38,519 nt of DNA from contig CAJAQO010000113.1 of the NCBI GenBank assembly GCA_903944085.1, positions 1 to 38,519 on the forward strand, in the 5' to 3' direction. Each line of letters opens with the position of its first letter. Within the stretch, counting starts at the first letter, position 1. Of the stretch, positions 23,536-32,454 are shown piece after piece. The position numbers and the translations under genes were made by a program. This stretch comes from an uncultured Verrucomicrobia subdivision 3 bacterium (GTDB taxonomy: Bacteria > Verrucomicrobiota > Verrucomicrobiia > Limisphaerales > UBA11358). The notes beneath the pieces are model-generated. The model saw only the letters and a program-made list of their open reading frames with translations. It did not search any database and was not told the DNA's origin.

Positions 23536-25164
23536 TTAATCAGGCTTGGACAGCGCGCGATAATTCACCCCCAGCGCGGCCAGACGCATTTCATTCAAGG
23601 CGGTCCGGCTCTGAAAATTCTCCCAATCGCGCGCTGCCGGCGGCGACCAATCTACTTCCGCCAAGGCACCGAGACGAGGGAACATCATGTATTCCACCTG
23701 GCGGAAATTGGGAATATATTCCGTCCACAAATTCGCCTGGCCACCGAGCACATGGGCACGAAATTCCGGCGCGAGTTTTGCCGGCAGCGGCTCGAACTGG
23801 TAAACACGTTTCAACGGCAAGTAGCCGCCGATGGCCTTCGGCTCCGCCGTCTGATTTGTGGCTTGATAAAAATCGAAGTAGCAATACTTCGTCGGCGACA
23901 TCACCACATCATGGCCGCTCGCGGCGGATTCCGCGCCGCCGCCGATCCAGTCCATCAGCGCGGCGCTCGGGGCCAGCCCGCCTTCGCGGATTTCGCTCCA
24001 GCCGATGAGCGTTTTGCCGTGCGCGTTCACGATTTTCTCGATGCGCCGGGTGAAATAGGCCTGCAATTCTTTTTCATCCTTCAAATTTTCCGTCTTGATG
24101 CGCAACTGGCAGGCGTCGCAGTTTCTCCAATTGGCCTTGTCCACTTCATCGCCGCCAATGTGGAGGTATTTGCCCGGAAACAGCGTCACCACTTCCGACA
24201 AAATATTTTCAAGGAAATCAAACGTCGCCTCGTTGCCCGCGCAATAAACGCCTTTGAACACACCGCCTTTTTCCGGGAGGTCAATCCGGGCATTCGGGCA
24301 GCCGAATTGCGGATACGCCTTCAGCGCCGCGCTGGAGTGGCCGGGCATTTCAATTTCCGGCACGATCGTGATCTGCCGCGCCGCCGCGTAAGCCACGACT
24401 TCGCGGATGTCGCGCTGCGTGTAAAATCCGCCGTAACGTCCATTTTTGTCGTAAGCCGTGGTGGAGTTTGAAGCGAGACCGAAACCGACGCCGTCGCGCC
24501 ACGCGCCGACCGCGGTGAGCTTCGGATATTTTTTAATCTCGATGCGCCAGCCCTGATCGTCCACCAGATGCCAGTGAAAGGTATTGAGCTTGTAAAGCGC
24601 CATCAAATCCAAAACCTGTTCGACTTCCGGCTTGGTGAAAAAATGGCGGCTGACATCGAGCATGAAACCGCGCCACGCGAAACGCGGCGAATCGGAAATT
24701 GCCACGCACGGAATGGTCCACGCGACTGCCGGTGCGGGCTGGGCGGAAAAAATTTCCAGCGGCAGCAATTGCAGCAGCGACTGCGTGCCATAAAAAATCC
24801 CCGCCGGAGTTGCCGCGCGCACGACCGCGCCGGTGGTCGTGACGGACAATTCATAGCCTTCCGCACCGAGATTTGGGTTTGCGTCTTTCGTCGTCAGCAA
24901 AATGTCTCCCGCCGAGCCGATTGCCTCGGCGGATTTGATTTTGAATTTGAAGCCGGTGGCCGGGCGCAGTCGCGCGGCGAGCAGCTCCGCCGTGGCCCGC
25001 AAATCCGGCCCGGCGAGAATGCGCGTGTCCGCCCGCAGTTGGAAAGTTCCCGGCACCATTTCGACTTTGGCCGGCGCGGGAATGATGGCGGTCGGATTAG
25101 CGGCGCGGGCCAGGATGCAAACAGAGGCCAGGACGATTGCGGTCAGGATTTTTTTTGGTTTCAT
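23536..25164 (-). CDS. GH20 beta-N-acetylhexosaminidase, secreted
   Basis: 542 aa with a signal peptide (ILTAIVLASVCILARAA). The N-terminal GH20b domain (about 25-150) is followed by the catalytic barrel, with RGFMLDVSRHFFTKPEVEQ, FHWHLVDDQGWRIEIKKYP and PEIEMPGHSSAAL. The catalytic Asp-Glu pair lies in KYLHIGGDEVDKANW. It releases terminal GlcNAc or GalNAc from chitin oligomers, glycans or peptidoglycan outside the cytoplasm by substrate-assisted catalysis. It overlaps the sugar porter gene by 4 bp (ATGA), so hydrolase and importer are translationally coupled. Confidence 0.95.
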   Translation of the reverse strand: MKPKKILTAIVLASVCILARAANPTAIIPAPAKVEMVPGTFQLRADTRILAGPDLRATAELLAARLRPATGFKFKIKSAEAIGSAGDILLTTKDANPNLGAEGYELSVTTTGAVVRAATPAGIFYGTQSLLQLLPLEIFSAQPAPAVAWTIPCVAISDSPRFAWRGFMLDVSRHFFTKPEVEQVLDLMALYKLNTFHWHLVDDQGWRIEIKKYPKLTAVGAWRDGVGFGLASNSTTAYDKNGRYGGFYTQRDIREVVAYAAARQITIVPEIEMPGHSSAALKAYPQFGCPNARIDLPEKGGVFKGVYCAGNEATFDFLENILSEVVTLFPGKYLHIGGDEVDKANWRNCDACQLRIKTENLKDEKELQAYFTRRIEKIVNAHGKTLIGWSEIREGGLAPSAALMDWIGGGAESAASGHDVVMSPTKYCYFDFYQATNQTAEPKAIGGYLPLKRVYQFEPLPAKLAPEFRAHVLGGQANLWTEYIPNFRQVEYMMFPRLGALAEVDWSPPAARDWENFQSRTALNEMRLAALGVNYRALSKPD

Positions 25165-26960
25165 TTTTTTCCTTCAAAATGTTCTTCAATTTCTTCCAAG
25201 GTTTTGCCTTTGGTTTCGGGCAGGAAGAACGTCGCGGTGATGAAATAAACCACCGTGCAGCCGGCGAAAACAAAAAACATCGTCGAATACCCGAACTTGC
25301 CGACGGTCGGCAGAAACACCGCCGCGATGGTCGTGGAAATCGCGATGTTGATGAGCAGCGCGACGCTCATGCCGTTCGAGCGGATGCGCGTGGGCATCAG
25401 TTCGGACAGCGCCAGCCAGACGCAAACGCCGGGACCGATCGCAAACGAGGCCATGAAACAGTAAATCAACAGCGCGGTGAGCCAGCCGTTCTGCGCGGAC
25501 GGCACGGGCGTGATGAGCGCGTTCTCGATTTTCAGCGGCGCGACGCGCGCGGCGGCGAGGTCGGCAAACGGATTTTTGAAGAACGCGGCGACTTTGGTGG
25601 CCGGCACGCAACTGTCGCGGTCAATGGTGAGCTTGGCGCCGAGGTCGTCGGAGCGCACGACTTTGGTGGCGGCGTGAAAATCGCCGTAGGAATAAATCAC
25701 CACGAGCGTTTTGGGCTGCGCAATGGTTTTGCCGGACGGCACCAAAAAAATTGCCGCGGATACGTCGTTGAATTCAACGACGACCGTTTGGTTCGAGGAA
25801 TTCACCTGCGCCTGCATGGCGTCCTTCACATCCACGCGCTGCACTTCGGTCTGGTGAAAAATAATTCCCACCGCGAGCAGCGATACGATGACGCCCGCGC
25901 TGCCGACCGAGAGCAGAAATTTCCGGCCCTTGCGGTCCACCAGCGCGATGGCGCCGATGGTCATCAGAAAATTCACAACGGTGAGAATGACGTAGCCGAG
26001 ATGCGCCTGCTTGTCGCTCAAGCCGGCTTGGATGAGAATCGTGGCGTTGTAGCCGATGATGGAATTCACGCCGGTGGCCTGGTTGCACGCAAGGATGATG
26101 CACGCGAGCACGAATGGCAGAATATATTTGCGCTGGAACAGCGAGTCCGAATTTTTGCCGGCGGAATCTTTGCCGGCTTTTTCCGCCGTCGCGATGTCCT
26201 CCATTTCCTGCAATTCCATTTGCGCCTGTTCGTCGGAGCGCGAACGCAGCAGCGCGGCCAGCGCCGCTGTTTTTTTGCCGCACCGAAACAGCCAGCGCGG
26301 TGATTCGGAAACCAGGAACGCGCCGATGACAAACAAAATTCCCGGCGGCAGCGACACCCAGAAAATGCTGCGCCAGGCGGTGTCCTTGAACGCAAACAGC
26401 TTGTCCGCATCGCCGAGCTTGGCCACGGCTTCGACGCGGCCGCTGAAATAAAAACCAATCACCGCCGCCGCGACGATGCCGAGTGTGAGCAGCCATTGAA
26501 AAATGCCGGTGCCCTTGCCGCGCGCTGAGGCGGAAAGACATTCGGCGAGATATAGGGGCACCACCACGCCGATCAGCCCGCCGCTCACGCCTTGCAGGAG
26601 CCGTCCAAACACCAGCGCGCCGTAGCTGTGCGAGAGCGCGATGGCCGGCACGCTGACGACGAACAGCACGCCGCTGAAAATCATCATGTTCTTGCGGCCG
26701 AAAAAATCCGCGAGCGCGCCGGCAAACAAAGTTGAAATCACGCCGCCGAGCAACACGGCGGCGACGATGAAGGAAAGCTGGTTGGCGTTCAGCCCGGACG
26801 TGGCTTCCAGATACGGCAGCGCGCCGGCGATGATGCCGACATCCACGCCGAACAGCAGTCCGCCCAAACCGGCCACGAACAGCAGGAAGCGGTTGTAACC
26901 GGATTTGCCGGCCGCGCCCGAATGATTGGGAACCGAATTCATCATGTTGATCTTTACCAT
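25161..26960 (-). CDS. Sugar porter (MFS, XylE-like) with a large extracytoplasmic insert
   Basis: 599 aa against about 460-500 for the family. Sugar-porter motifs are GGLLFGVDVGIIAGALPYL (about 33-51), GALADFFGRK (81-90), GRLLQGVSGG, SESPRWLF (218-225), DRKGRK (342-347), a P-x2-W-like SELMPTRIRSNG, and PETKGKTLEEIEEHF at the end. Residues about 371-492 are an extra ~120-residue soluble segment between TM9 and TM10, facing the periplasm. It probably imports amino sugars released by the coupled GH20 enzyme; proton symport is typical of the family. First gene of the series; operator copy 4 lies 107 bp upstream. A second start (MMNSV) is possible five codons in. Confidence 0.88.
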   Translation of the reverse strand: MVKINMMNSVPNHSGAAGKSGYNRFLLFVAGLGGLLFGVDVGIIAGALPYLEATSGLNANQLSFIVAAVLLGGVISTLFAGALADFFGRKNMMIFSGVLFVVSVPAIALSHSYGALVFGRLLQGVSGGLIGVVVPLYLAECLSASARGKGTGIFQWLLTLGIVAAAVIGFYFSGRVEAVAKLGDADKLFAFKDTAWRSIFWVSLPPGILFVIGAFLVSESPRWLFRCGKKTAALAALLRSRSDEQAQMELQEMEDIATAEKAGKDSAGKNSDSLFQRKYILPFVLACIILACNQATGVNSIIGYNATILIQAGLSDKQAHLGYVILTVVNFLMTIGAIALVDRKGRKFLLSVGSAGVIVSLLAVGIIFHQTEVQRVDVKDAMQAQVNSSNQTVVVEFNDVSAAIFLVPSGKTIAQPKTLVVIYSYGDFHAATKVVRSDDLGAKLTIDRDSCVPATKVAAFFKNPFADLAAARVAPLKIENALITPVPSAQNGWLTALLIYCFMASFAIGPGVCVWLALSELMPTRIRSNGMSVALLINIAISTTIAAVFLPTVGKFGYSTMFFVFAGCTVVYFITATFFLPETKGKTLEEIEEHFEGKK

Positions 26961-27067
26961 CGCCGGTCAGCGACCTTGATTTTTCGGGTGCCGGTGGCGT
27001 GCCCGCTGGCGCTCATTATTTTGAGGGCCAAGTTTCGGGCATTCCCGCCGATACTAAAGCCGAAATA

Positions 27068-27095
27068 TGTCGCTTTTATTTCGTTTTTGTAACAT
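27068..27095 (-). promoter_or_regulatory. Copy 4 of the 28-bp direct-repeat operator, between the sugar porter and araC
   Basis: The minus strand reads ATGTTACA, then GCGACA at 20-bp spacing; 21/28 identical to copy 1. It lies in the divergent intergenic region, 107 bp before the porter ATG (26960) and 13 bp before the araC ATG (27109). Activation of the operon with repression of araC by the same bound dimer would be the usual AraC-family logic. Confidence 0.7.
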
Positions 27096-27108
27096 ATAAA
27101 TTCAGCGC

Positions 27109-28005
27109 ATGACCCAACCGACGAATCCGGACTGGTGGCCGTCTCGGCAGTTGCAGCGGCACCCGATCCAGACGGTGCTGGCTTGCGGTCGTCGCCTGAA
27201 CCCGCCGCTTTTCAGCCACGTCGTTAATTTTCCCCGCCTCGAAATTCCGCTGCACGGGCTGTATCGCAATCAAATCGAAAGTGGCGGCGAAATCGCCAAT
27301 GTCGTGCTGCGGCCCGGCATGGCGCTCCTCGCCGCGCCGAACTGCTGGAACCTGCCGGAGTGGCAGCCGGGGCTGGAGTTGCTGAGCATTTTTTTTGGCC
27401 GGACGCAGCTGGGCATCAGCCTGGTATCCGCGCGGTCCAAAAATTATCCGCAGCTTGCGTCCCAAAAATATTCCCTGCCGCGGCCGATCAGCGGCCCGGT
27501 GCCGCATCTGCTTATCGCGCTGGCTGAATTGCTGGCCGAGGACGTGGCCAGTCCGGCGCTCACCGATTTGGTGCGCGCGCTGGTCTGCTGCGTGGAAAAT
27601 CTGCTGCGGCAGCCCGTCACCCGGCACGGCAGCCGGGCGCAATCTTTGCTGGAGGAAATTCGTGTGTTTCTGCAAAGCCATTACCAATACGAAATCACCC
27701 GCGATTCCGTCGCCGACCAGTTCGGCATCACGCCCAATCATCTTTCGCGGCTGTTTCAGTCGCACGGCCGGATGACGTTCAGCAACTACCTGACGCACGT
27801 CCGCATTGACCGCGCGAAACATCTGCTGCGCAATTACAATCTCAAGCTCGACGACATCGCGGCGCGGTGCGGCTATCACGACACGCCGTATTTCTGGCAC
27901 GTCTTCAAAAAAATGACCAAGACCACGCCGATGGCCTATCGCCTGAAAAACCGGCGTGCCGGCCCGGCGCTGAAAGCTCCCGAAGACACCGGCGAGCCGG
28001 CCTGA
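27109..28005 (+). CDS. AraC-family transcriptional regulator
   Basis: 298 aa. An N-terminal sensing domain (about 1-180), with LHGLYRNQIESGG and VVLRPGMALLAAPNCWNLPEWQPG as the small-barrel part, is followed by the two-helix-turn-helix C-terminal domain. That domain runs from SLLEEIRVFLQSHYQYEITRDSVADQFGITPNHLSRLFQ to LKLDDIAARCGYHDTPYFWHVFKKMTKTTPMAYR, the AraC signature. It should respond to a sugar ligand, probably an amino sugar given the divergent operon. An operator copy ends 13 bp before its ATG. It converges on the lysine aminotransferase with no gap: the two stop codons abut as TGATCA. Confidence 0.93.
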   Translation: MTQPTNPDWWPSRQLQRHPIQTVLACGRRLNPPLFSHVVNFPRLEIPLHGLYRNQIESGGEIANVVLRPGMALLAAPNCWNLPEWQPGLELLSIFFGRTQLGISLVSARSKNYPQLASQKYSLPRPISGPVPHLLIALAELLAEDVASPALTDLVRALVCCVENLLRQPVTRHGSRAQSLLEEIRVFLQSHYQYEITRDSVADQFGITPNHLSRLFQSHGRMTFSNYLTHVRIDRAKHLLRNYNLKLDDIAARCGYHDTPYFWHVFKKMTKTTPMAYRLKNRRAGPALKAPEDTGEPA

Positions 28006-29334
28006 TCACGCCAGCCGGGCGAAACAGCGGTCGAGCATGGCCAGCAGGCGCTCGATGTCAGCGGCGGTCACGCTCAAATTCGGCCGCAGGCGGACGTTGT
28101 TTTTGCCCGCCGTCAGCAGCAGCAAACCTTCGTCGCGCAGCGCGGATTCCGCGAGCCGGTCGCACTGCTCCGGCGTGCGCGTGGAAAAACCCTGATACAA
28201 ACCCTGGCCGCGCACGTTGAAAATCACCTGCGGAAATTTGGCTTCCAGCGCGCGCAGGCCGGCGGCAAGTTTCTCGCCATTTTGTCTGGCCAGCGGAATC
28301 AGGTTTTCGCGCTCGACAATTTTCATTTCCTGCACGAACCGCACCATGTCGGCCAGCGAGCCGCCCCAGGTCGAATCCAGCACGCCGTGATCTTGCATCG
28401 GCTCCCGCATGTAAACCACGCCGCAGCCGAATTTTTTAGCCACGGCAATCGCCTGCGGCGGATGCGGCAAAGCCAGTTGATCGGCCATGAACATTTCGCC
28501 GGTCGGACCGCCGGCGGTTTGAACTTCGTCGAAGCCGAGAAAAATTTGGTGCTCATGCGCCAGCCGGCTGAGACCCTGGAAAAATTCCGGTTCCGCCGCG
28601 CGATGGCCGCCCGCGCCTTGCAGCGGCTCCACGATGATGCCGACGATTTCGCCCGCGAATTGCTTCAGCATTTTTTCCACGATGGCCAGCGACGCGTGGG
28701 TGCGGGCGCGATTTTCAATGGCGGAACCGGACTGGTTGATTTCCGGAAACGGCACGGAAAGATTGTGCGGCATCAGCCCGTGAAAATCTTTCGTGACGAC
28801 CGGATCGGCCGTCTGCGTGACGTTGAGCGCAAAAACCGTGCGACCGTGAAATGCCTTTTGAAAATAAATGAACCGCGCCTGTTCGCCGGGCCGTGCCTGG
28901 TGGCCGCGCGACTGATGAAACAGATTGATGAAATATTTCATCATGTTCTCGATGGCCTCCGCGCCGGAGTTCACGGCATAGACTTCGAGCCGGGGATTTT
29001 TCATGCAGCGCGGCGCGAGCCGGTAAATCGTGCGGTAATATTCGACACATTCCGGCGTGAGAAAATCCGGGTTGGCGGTCTTGATGTTCGCGGCCAGCAC
29101 GAGCCGTCGGACGTAATCCGGCTCCGCCATCGCGGGATGGTTGTAGCCGATCAGGCGCGACGCATAAAAGCCGGTCCAGTCGAAAATTTTGCCGCCGTCC
29201 ACGGTGGCCAGCCACATGCCGTCGCAGCGCGCGAGATCCAGCACGAACGGATGCACATCGGCGATGACATATTTGCCCAGCTCGGCGATGAAGGCGTCGC
29301 CGAGCGGTCCGGTAATGTGGCGGGAATTTTCCAT
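28006..29334 (-). CDS. lat: L-lysine 6-aminotransferase
   Basis: 442 aa class-III PLP aminotransferase. The opening GPLGDAFIAELGKYVIADVHPFVLDLARCDGMWLATVDG followed by IFDWTGFYASRLIGYNHPAM is typical of lysine epsilon-aminotransferase (Lat/LysA-type) and unlike ornithine or GABA aminotransferases. VNSGAEAIENMMK binds the phosphate. The PLP-ring Asp is in FLGFDEVQTAGGPTGEMFM and the Schiff-base Lys is in AIAVAKKFGCGVVYM. It transfers the epsilon-amino group of lysine to 2-oxoglutarate, giving 2-aminoadipate-6-semialdehyde and glutamate. It lies 68 bp after the alanine dehydrogenase gene, so the pair is probably one transcript. Confidence 0.9.
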   Translation of the reverse strand: MENSRHITGPLGDAFIAELGKYVIADVHPFVLDLARCDGMWLATVDGGKIFDWTGFYASRLIGYNHPAMAEPDYVRRLVLAANIKTANPDFLTPECVEYYRTIYRLAPRCMKNPRLEVYAVNSGAEAIENMMKYFINLFHQSRGHQARPGEQARFIYFQKAFHGRTVFALNVTQTADPVVTKDFHGLMPHNLSVPFPEINQSGSAIENRARTHASLAIVEKMLKQFAGEIVGIIVEPLQGAGGHRAAEPEFFQGLSRLAHEHQIFLGFDEVQTAGGPTGEMFMADQLALPHPPQAIAVAKKFGCGVVYMREPMQDHGVLDSTWGGSLADMVRFVQEMKIVERENLIPLARQNGEKLAAGLRALEAKFPQVIFNVRGQGLYQGFSTRTPEQCDRLAESALRDEGLLLLTAGKNNVRLRPNLSVTAADIERLLAMLDRCFARLA

Positions 29335-29402
29335 GTTAAAAAATCACGCGCCGACGCGGGCGCTGAAAATTTGCGGCCGCGCGTTCGTGACGGTTAAATG
29401 AT

Positions 29403-30491
29403 TTACGGCTTCGGCAGCCCGTGCGCTTCGGCCACGGCTTTGTAGATGACCTTGCCGTTTTTGATGTTGAGGCCGCCGATGAGCGCGGGAAATTTCTGGC
29501 AGGCTTCCTCGACGCCGTAATCCGCCAGCATTTCGAGATAGCGATACGTCACGTTGGTCAGCGCCTGCGTCGCGGTGCGCGCGTAGGCGCCGGGCATGTT
29601 GGCCACGCAATAATGCGTCACGCCTTCCTCGACATAAACCGGATCGTGATGGGTCGTGGCGCGCGAAGTCTCGGCGCAGCCGCCCTGGTCAATCGCGATG
29701 TCCACCAGCACGCTGCCGGGCCGCATTCGGCGCAGCATGTCGCGGGAAATCAATTTCGGCGCTTTCGCTCCGGGCACCAAAACCGCGCCGATGAGCAAAT
29801 CAACTGTCGGCAGCAAATCCAGCAAATGCGATTCGCTGGAAAACAGCGTGTGCGCCGTGTGCAGCGTGATGTCGAGAAAACGCATCCGCTCCAGATCCAC
29901 TTCCAAAATGGTGACGTCCGCGCCGAGGCCCTGCGCCATGCGCGCGGCGTTCACGCCCGCCGCGCCGCCGCCGAGCACCACCACTTTTCCCGGCAACACG
30001 CCCGGCACGCCGCCAAGCAAGGTGCCACTGCCGCCAAAATGTTTCTGCAAAAAATAGCCGCCGACGAGCACGCTCATGCGCCCGGCGATTTCGCTCATCG
30101 GTTCGAGCAGCGGCAGCCGGCGATTCACCTCGATCGTTTCATAAGCGATGCATGTCGCGCCGGATTTCATCAACGCTTCCGTGAGCGGCTTGCTCGCGGC
30201 CAGGTGCAGATAGGTGAAAAGAATTTGTCCCGGCCGCAGCAGCGGCAGTTCACTGGGCAGCGGCTCTTTGACTTTGATGATCAAATCCGCCTGTGCAAAC
30301 ACGTCGGCGTGCGCGTCCAAAAGTTTTGCGCCGGCCGAGGCATATTCCTCGTCCGGATAGCCCGCGCCGATGCCCGCGCCGCGCTCGACCACGACTTGAT
30401 GGCCGCGCTTGATAAGTTGATACGCGCCGCTGGGCAGCAAGGCAACGCGATATTCCTGTTCTTTAATTTCTTTTGGAACGCCAATGATCAT
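29403..30491 (-). CDS. ald: Alanine dehydrogenase
   Basis: Reversible NAD-dependent deamination of L-alanine to pyruvate and ammonia. 362 aa from [22 protein letters not shown]; the frame is open 73 codons upstream but that text is not family-like. Catalytic residues are visible: Arg15, Lys75 in IIKVKEP and His96 in TYLHLA. The NAD site is [30 protein letters not shown] near 168-197. [23 protein letters not shown] is the usual late motif. Transcribed with the lysine aminotransferase; together they suggest amino-acid nitrogen handling. Confidence 0.95.
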   Translation of the reverse strand: MIIGVPKEIKEQEYRVALLPSGAYQLIKRGHQVVVERGAGIGAGYPDEEYASAGAKLLDAHADVFAQADLIIKVKEPLPSELPLLRPGQILFTYLHLAASKPLTEALMKSGATCIAYETIEVNRRLPLLEPMSEIAGRMSVLVGGYFLQKHFGGSGTLLGGVPGVLPGKVVVLGGGAAGVNAARMAQGLGADVTILEVDLERMRFLDITLHTAHTLFSSESHLLDLLPTVDLLIGAVLVPGAKAPKLISRDMLRRMRPGSVLVDIAIDQGGCAETSRATTHHDPVYVEEGVTHYCVANMPGAYARTATQALTNVTYRYLEMLADYGVEEACQKFPALIGGLNIKNGKVIYKAVAEAHGLPKP

Positions 30492-30858
30492 AAATAAAAA
30501 GTCTATTTTGGTTTTGATCCGGTCAACGCGGCGCGGGTCCTTTTTTTCGCGCCAGTCGCGCCACGCTAACACAGCGCGACGGCGTGTCAACCCATCTGGC
30601 TTCAAGCAATTCGAGTTGCCGCCTGGGCTGGCCCAATACCATTTCCCGCGCCAACGATAAAACGCAGCCAGCGTCTTGGCTGAAACCGCGCCTTCCGCAA
30701 GCCCGCGCATCCGTCTTGCAAATTTGTGCTTAAAAGCCTAACTCTTCTCCACCGAGTGGCCGTTTAAACCATGGCTTTGACGGGCGGAGAAATCGCGTTT
30801 CGTCAGCACGGCGGCGGCCACGCGGATGCGCCACCGGGCGCAAAATAAATCTGCAAAC
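30492..30858. other. Intergenic region between ald and the PD40 protein, no gene seen
   Basis: 367 bp between divergent genes. The minus strand has a TTGACA box (30585-30590) with a weak TAGCGT box (30563-30568) at 16-bp spacing that could drive ald-lat. The plus strand has TTGCAA (30716-30721) and TAACTC (30739-30744) at 17-bp spacing that could drive the secreted protein. An open minus frame upstream of ald shows no recognisable protein. Confidence 0.35.
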
Positions 30859-32400
30859 ATGAAAACCAAAACCTGTCGCCATAAAATCATCGTCATGACT
30901 TCACTGATTGCCGCTGCCATCCTTCCGGCCTGGTCGCAAGAAAATCCGCTCGGCGAATTTGCCGGCCAGACGGACATCGGCTCGCCCCAGCTTTCCGGCG
31001 CGGCCGACTACGCGACCGCCGATCAGTCCTACACGATTGCCGGTGCCGGCACCAACATGTGGTTCGGCAGCGATCAATGCCACTTCGTCTGGAAGAAGTT
31101 CGCCGGTGATTTTATTTTGCGCACCCGGATGGAGTTCGTCGGCAAAGGCGCGGTGGCACATCGCAAGGCCGGCTGGCTCGTGCGTCCGAGCCTGGACGCG
31201 GATGCGCCGTATGCGGACGGCGCGGAGCACGGCAGCGGCCTGACGTCGTTGCAGTTTCGGCGGACGAAAGGAGCCAACACGGAAGAAATCACTCTCGCCA
31301 TCACCAACGCCGACGTGCTCCAACTCGAACGGAAAGGCAGCACCTATATTTTTTCGGCGGCGCATTACGGCGAACCATTTGTCAGCGCCGAACTTTCCGA
31401 TTTGGATTTGGGCGCTGAGGTTTACGCCGGATTATTCGTTTGTTCGCACAACGCCGCGGTGGTTGAAAAAGCGGTTTTCCGCGACGTGCGGTTGATCCGC
31501 CCGGCCCGGGAAAACCTGGTGCCGTATCGCGATTATCTCGGCAGCGTTTTGGAAATCCTCGACGTCCACAGCGGCCGGCTGGAAAAAATCCACGCCTCCG
31601 CGCAGCCGTTCGAAGCGCCGAACTGGACGACGGATGGAACGGCGCTGATTTACAATCTCAGCGGTCGCGCCGAAGGCTGGGGCCGGTTGTGCCGGTTTGA
31701 ACTCGCCACCCGAAAAACCTCGCTGCTCGCCACTGAGCCGATTAACCGAAGTAATAATGACCATGTGCTGTCCTTCGATGGCACCATGCTGGGCATCAGC
31801 GACGCCAATCCGGGGCATGGCGGGCAATCCCGCATTTTCACCTGGCCGCTGCACGGCGGCACGCCCAAGCCGATCACGCCGTTGACACCCTCGTATCTTC
31901 ACGGCTGGTCGCCGGATGGAAAATTTCTGGTTTTCACCGGCGGCCGGACCAACAAGTTTGATATTTACAAAATTCTCGCCGATGGCAGCGGCGTAGAAAT
32001 CCGTTTGACCGACGCGGCCGGTTTGAATGACGGCCCGGAATACACGCCCGATGGCAAATATATTTACTTCAATTCCAGCCGCACCGGGAAAATGCAAATC
32101 TGGCGGATGCAGCCCGACGGCAGCGGGCAGGAACCGGTGACCGACGACGAGTTCAACAACTGGTTTCCGCACATCTCGCCCGATGGCAAATGGATTGTCT
32201 TCATCAGTTTTCCGGCCGCCATCAAGCCGACGGAACATCCTTACTATCAGCGCTGCTATCTGCGATTGTTGCCCATCGCGGGCGGTCAGCCCAAAGTCAT
32301 TGCTTATGTTTACGGCGGTCAGGGCACCATGAATGTTCCCTCCTGGTCGCCGGACAGCCAGCGCATTGCGTTTGTCAGCAACAGTGGCATGGCTGAATGA
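30859..32400 (+). CDS. Secreted PD40/TolB-like beta-propeller protein with N-terminal laminin-G-like domain
   Basis: 513 aa from MKTKTCRHKIIVMTSLIAAAILPAWSQ, a Sec signal; an in-frame ATG 11 codons earlier lacks that look. Residues about 30-215 (FVWKKFAGDFILRTRMEFVGKGAVAHRKAGWLVRPSLDAD... GLFVCSHN) resemble the beta-sandwich DUF1349/concanavalin-like domain. Residues about 225-510 form WD40-like PD40 repeats: FEAPNWTTDGTALIYNLSG, HGWSPDGKFLVFTGG, DGPEYTPDGKYIYFNSSRTGKMQIWRM, FPHISPDGKWIVFIS and VPSWSPDSQRIAFVS. It resembles TolB C-terminal propellers but lacks the TolB N-domain. The role is unknown, probably surface binding. Single gene; converges on rex2 with a terminator between. Confidence 0.84.
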   Translation: MKTKTCRHKIIVMTSLIAAAILPAWSQENPLGEFAGQTDIGSPQLSGAADYATADQSYTIAGAGTNMWFGSDQCHFVWKKFAGDFILRTRMEFVGKGAVAHRKAGWLVRPSLDADAPYADGAEHGSGLTSLQFRRTKGANTEEITLAITNADVLQLERKGSTYIFSAAHYGEPFVSAELSDLDLGAEVYAGLFVCSHNAAVVEKAVFRDVRLIRPARENLVPYRDYLGSVLEILDVHSGRLEKIHASAQPFEAPNWTTDGTALIYNLSGRAEGWGRLCRFELATRKTSLLATEPINRSNNDHVLSFDGTMLGISDANPGHGGQSRIFTWPLHGGTPKPITPLTPSYLHGWSPDGKFLVFTGGRTNKFDIYKILADGSGVEIRLTDAAGLNDGPEYTPDGKYIYFNSSRTGKMQIWRMQPDGSGQEPVTDDEFNNWFPHISPDGKWIVFISFPAAIKPTEHPYYQRCYLRLLPIAGGQPKVIAYVYGGQGTMNVPSWSPDSQRIAFVSNSGMAE

Positions 32401-32414
32401 TTTTTGCAGAACCT

Positions 32415-32438
32415 GCGCCGCCGCGCGGGGCTTTTTTT
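32415..32438 (+). terminator. Terminator after the PD40 protein gene
   Basis: A GCC-rich stem with one mismatch (around 32417-32431) is followed by seven T's (32432-32438), 17 bp after the stop at 32400 and between convergent genes. Confidence 0.55.
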
Positions 32439-32454
32439 CTTGCCCGGTTATGCG

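Noticed and set aside
11970-27095. The four-copy element as an ordinary sigma-70 promoter
   Set aside because: GCGACA resembles a -35 box, but no consistent -10 box appears at 16-18 bp in the four copies, and the strongest conservation is in the upstream ATGTTACA half.
30492-30710. 73-codon N-terminal extension of alanine dehydrogenase
   Set aside because: The family starts at [17 protein letters not shown]; the extra sequence has no resemblance to it.
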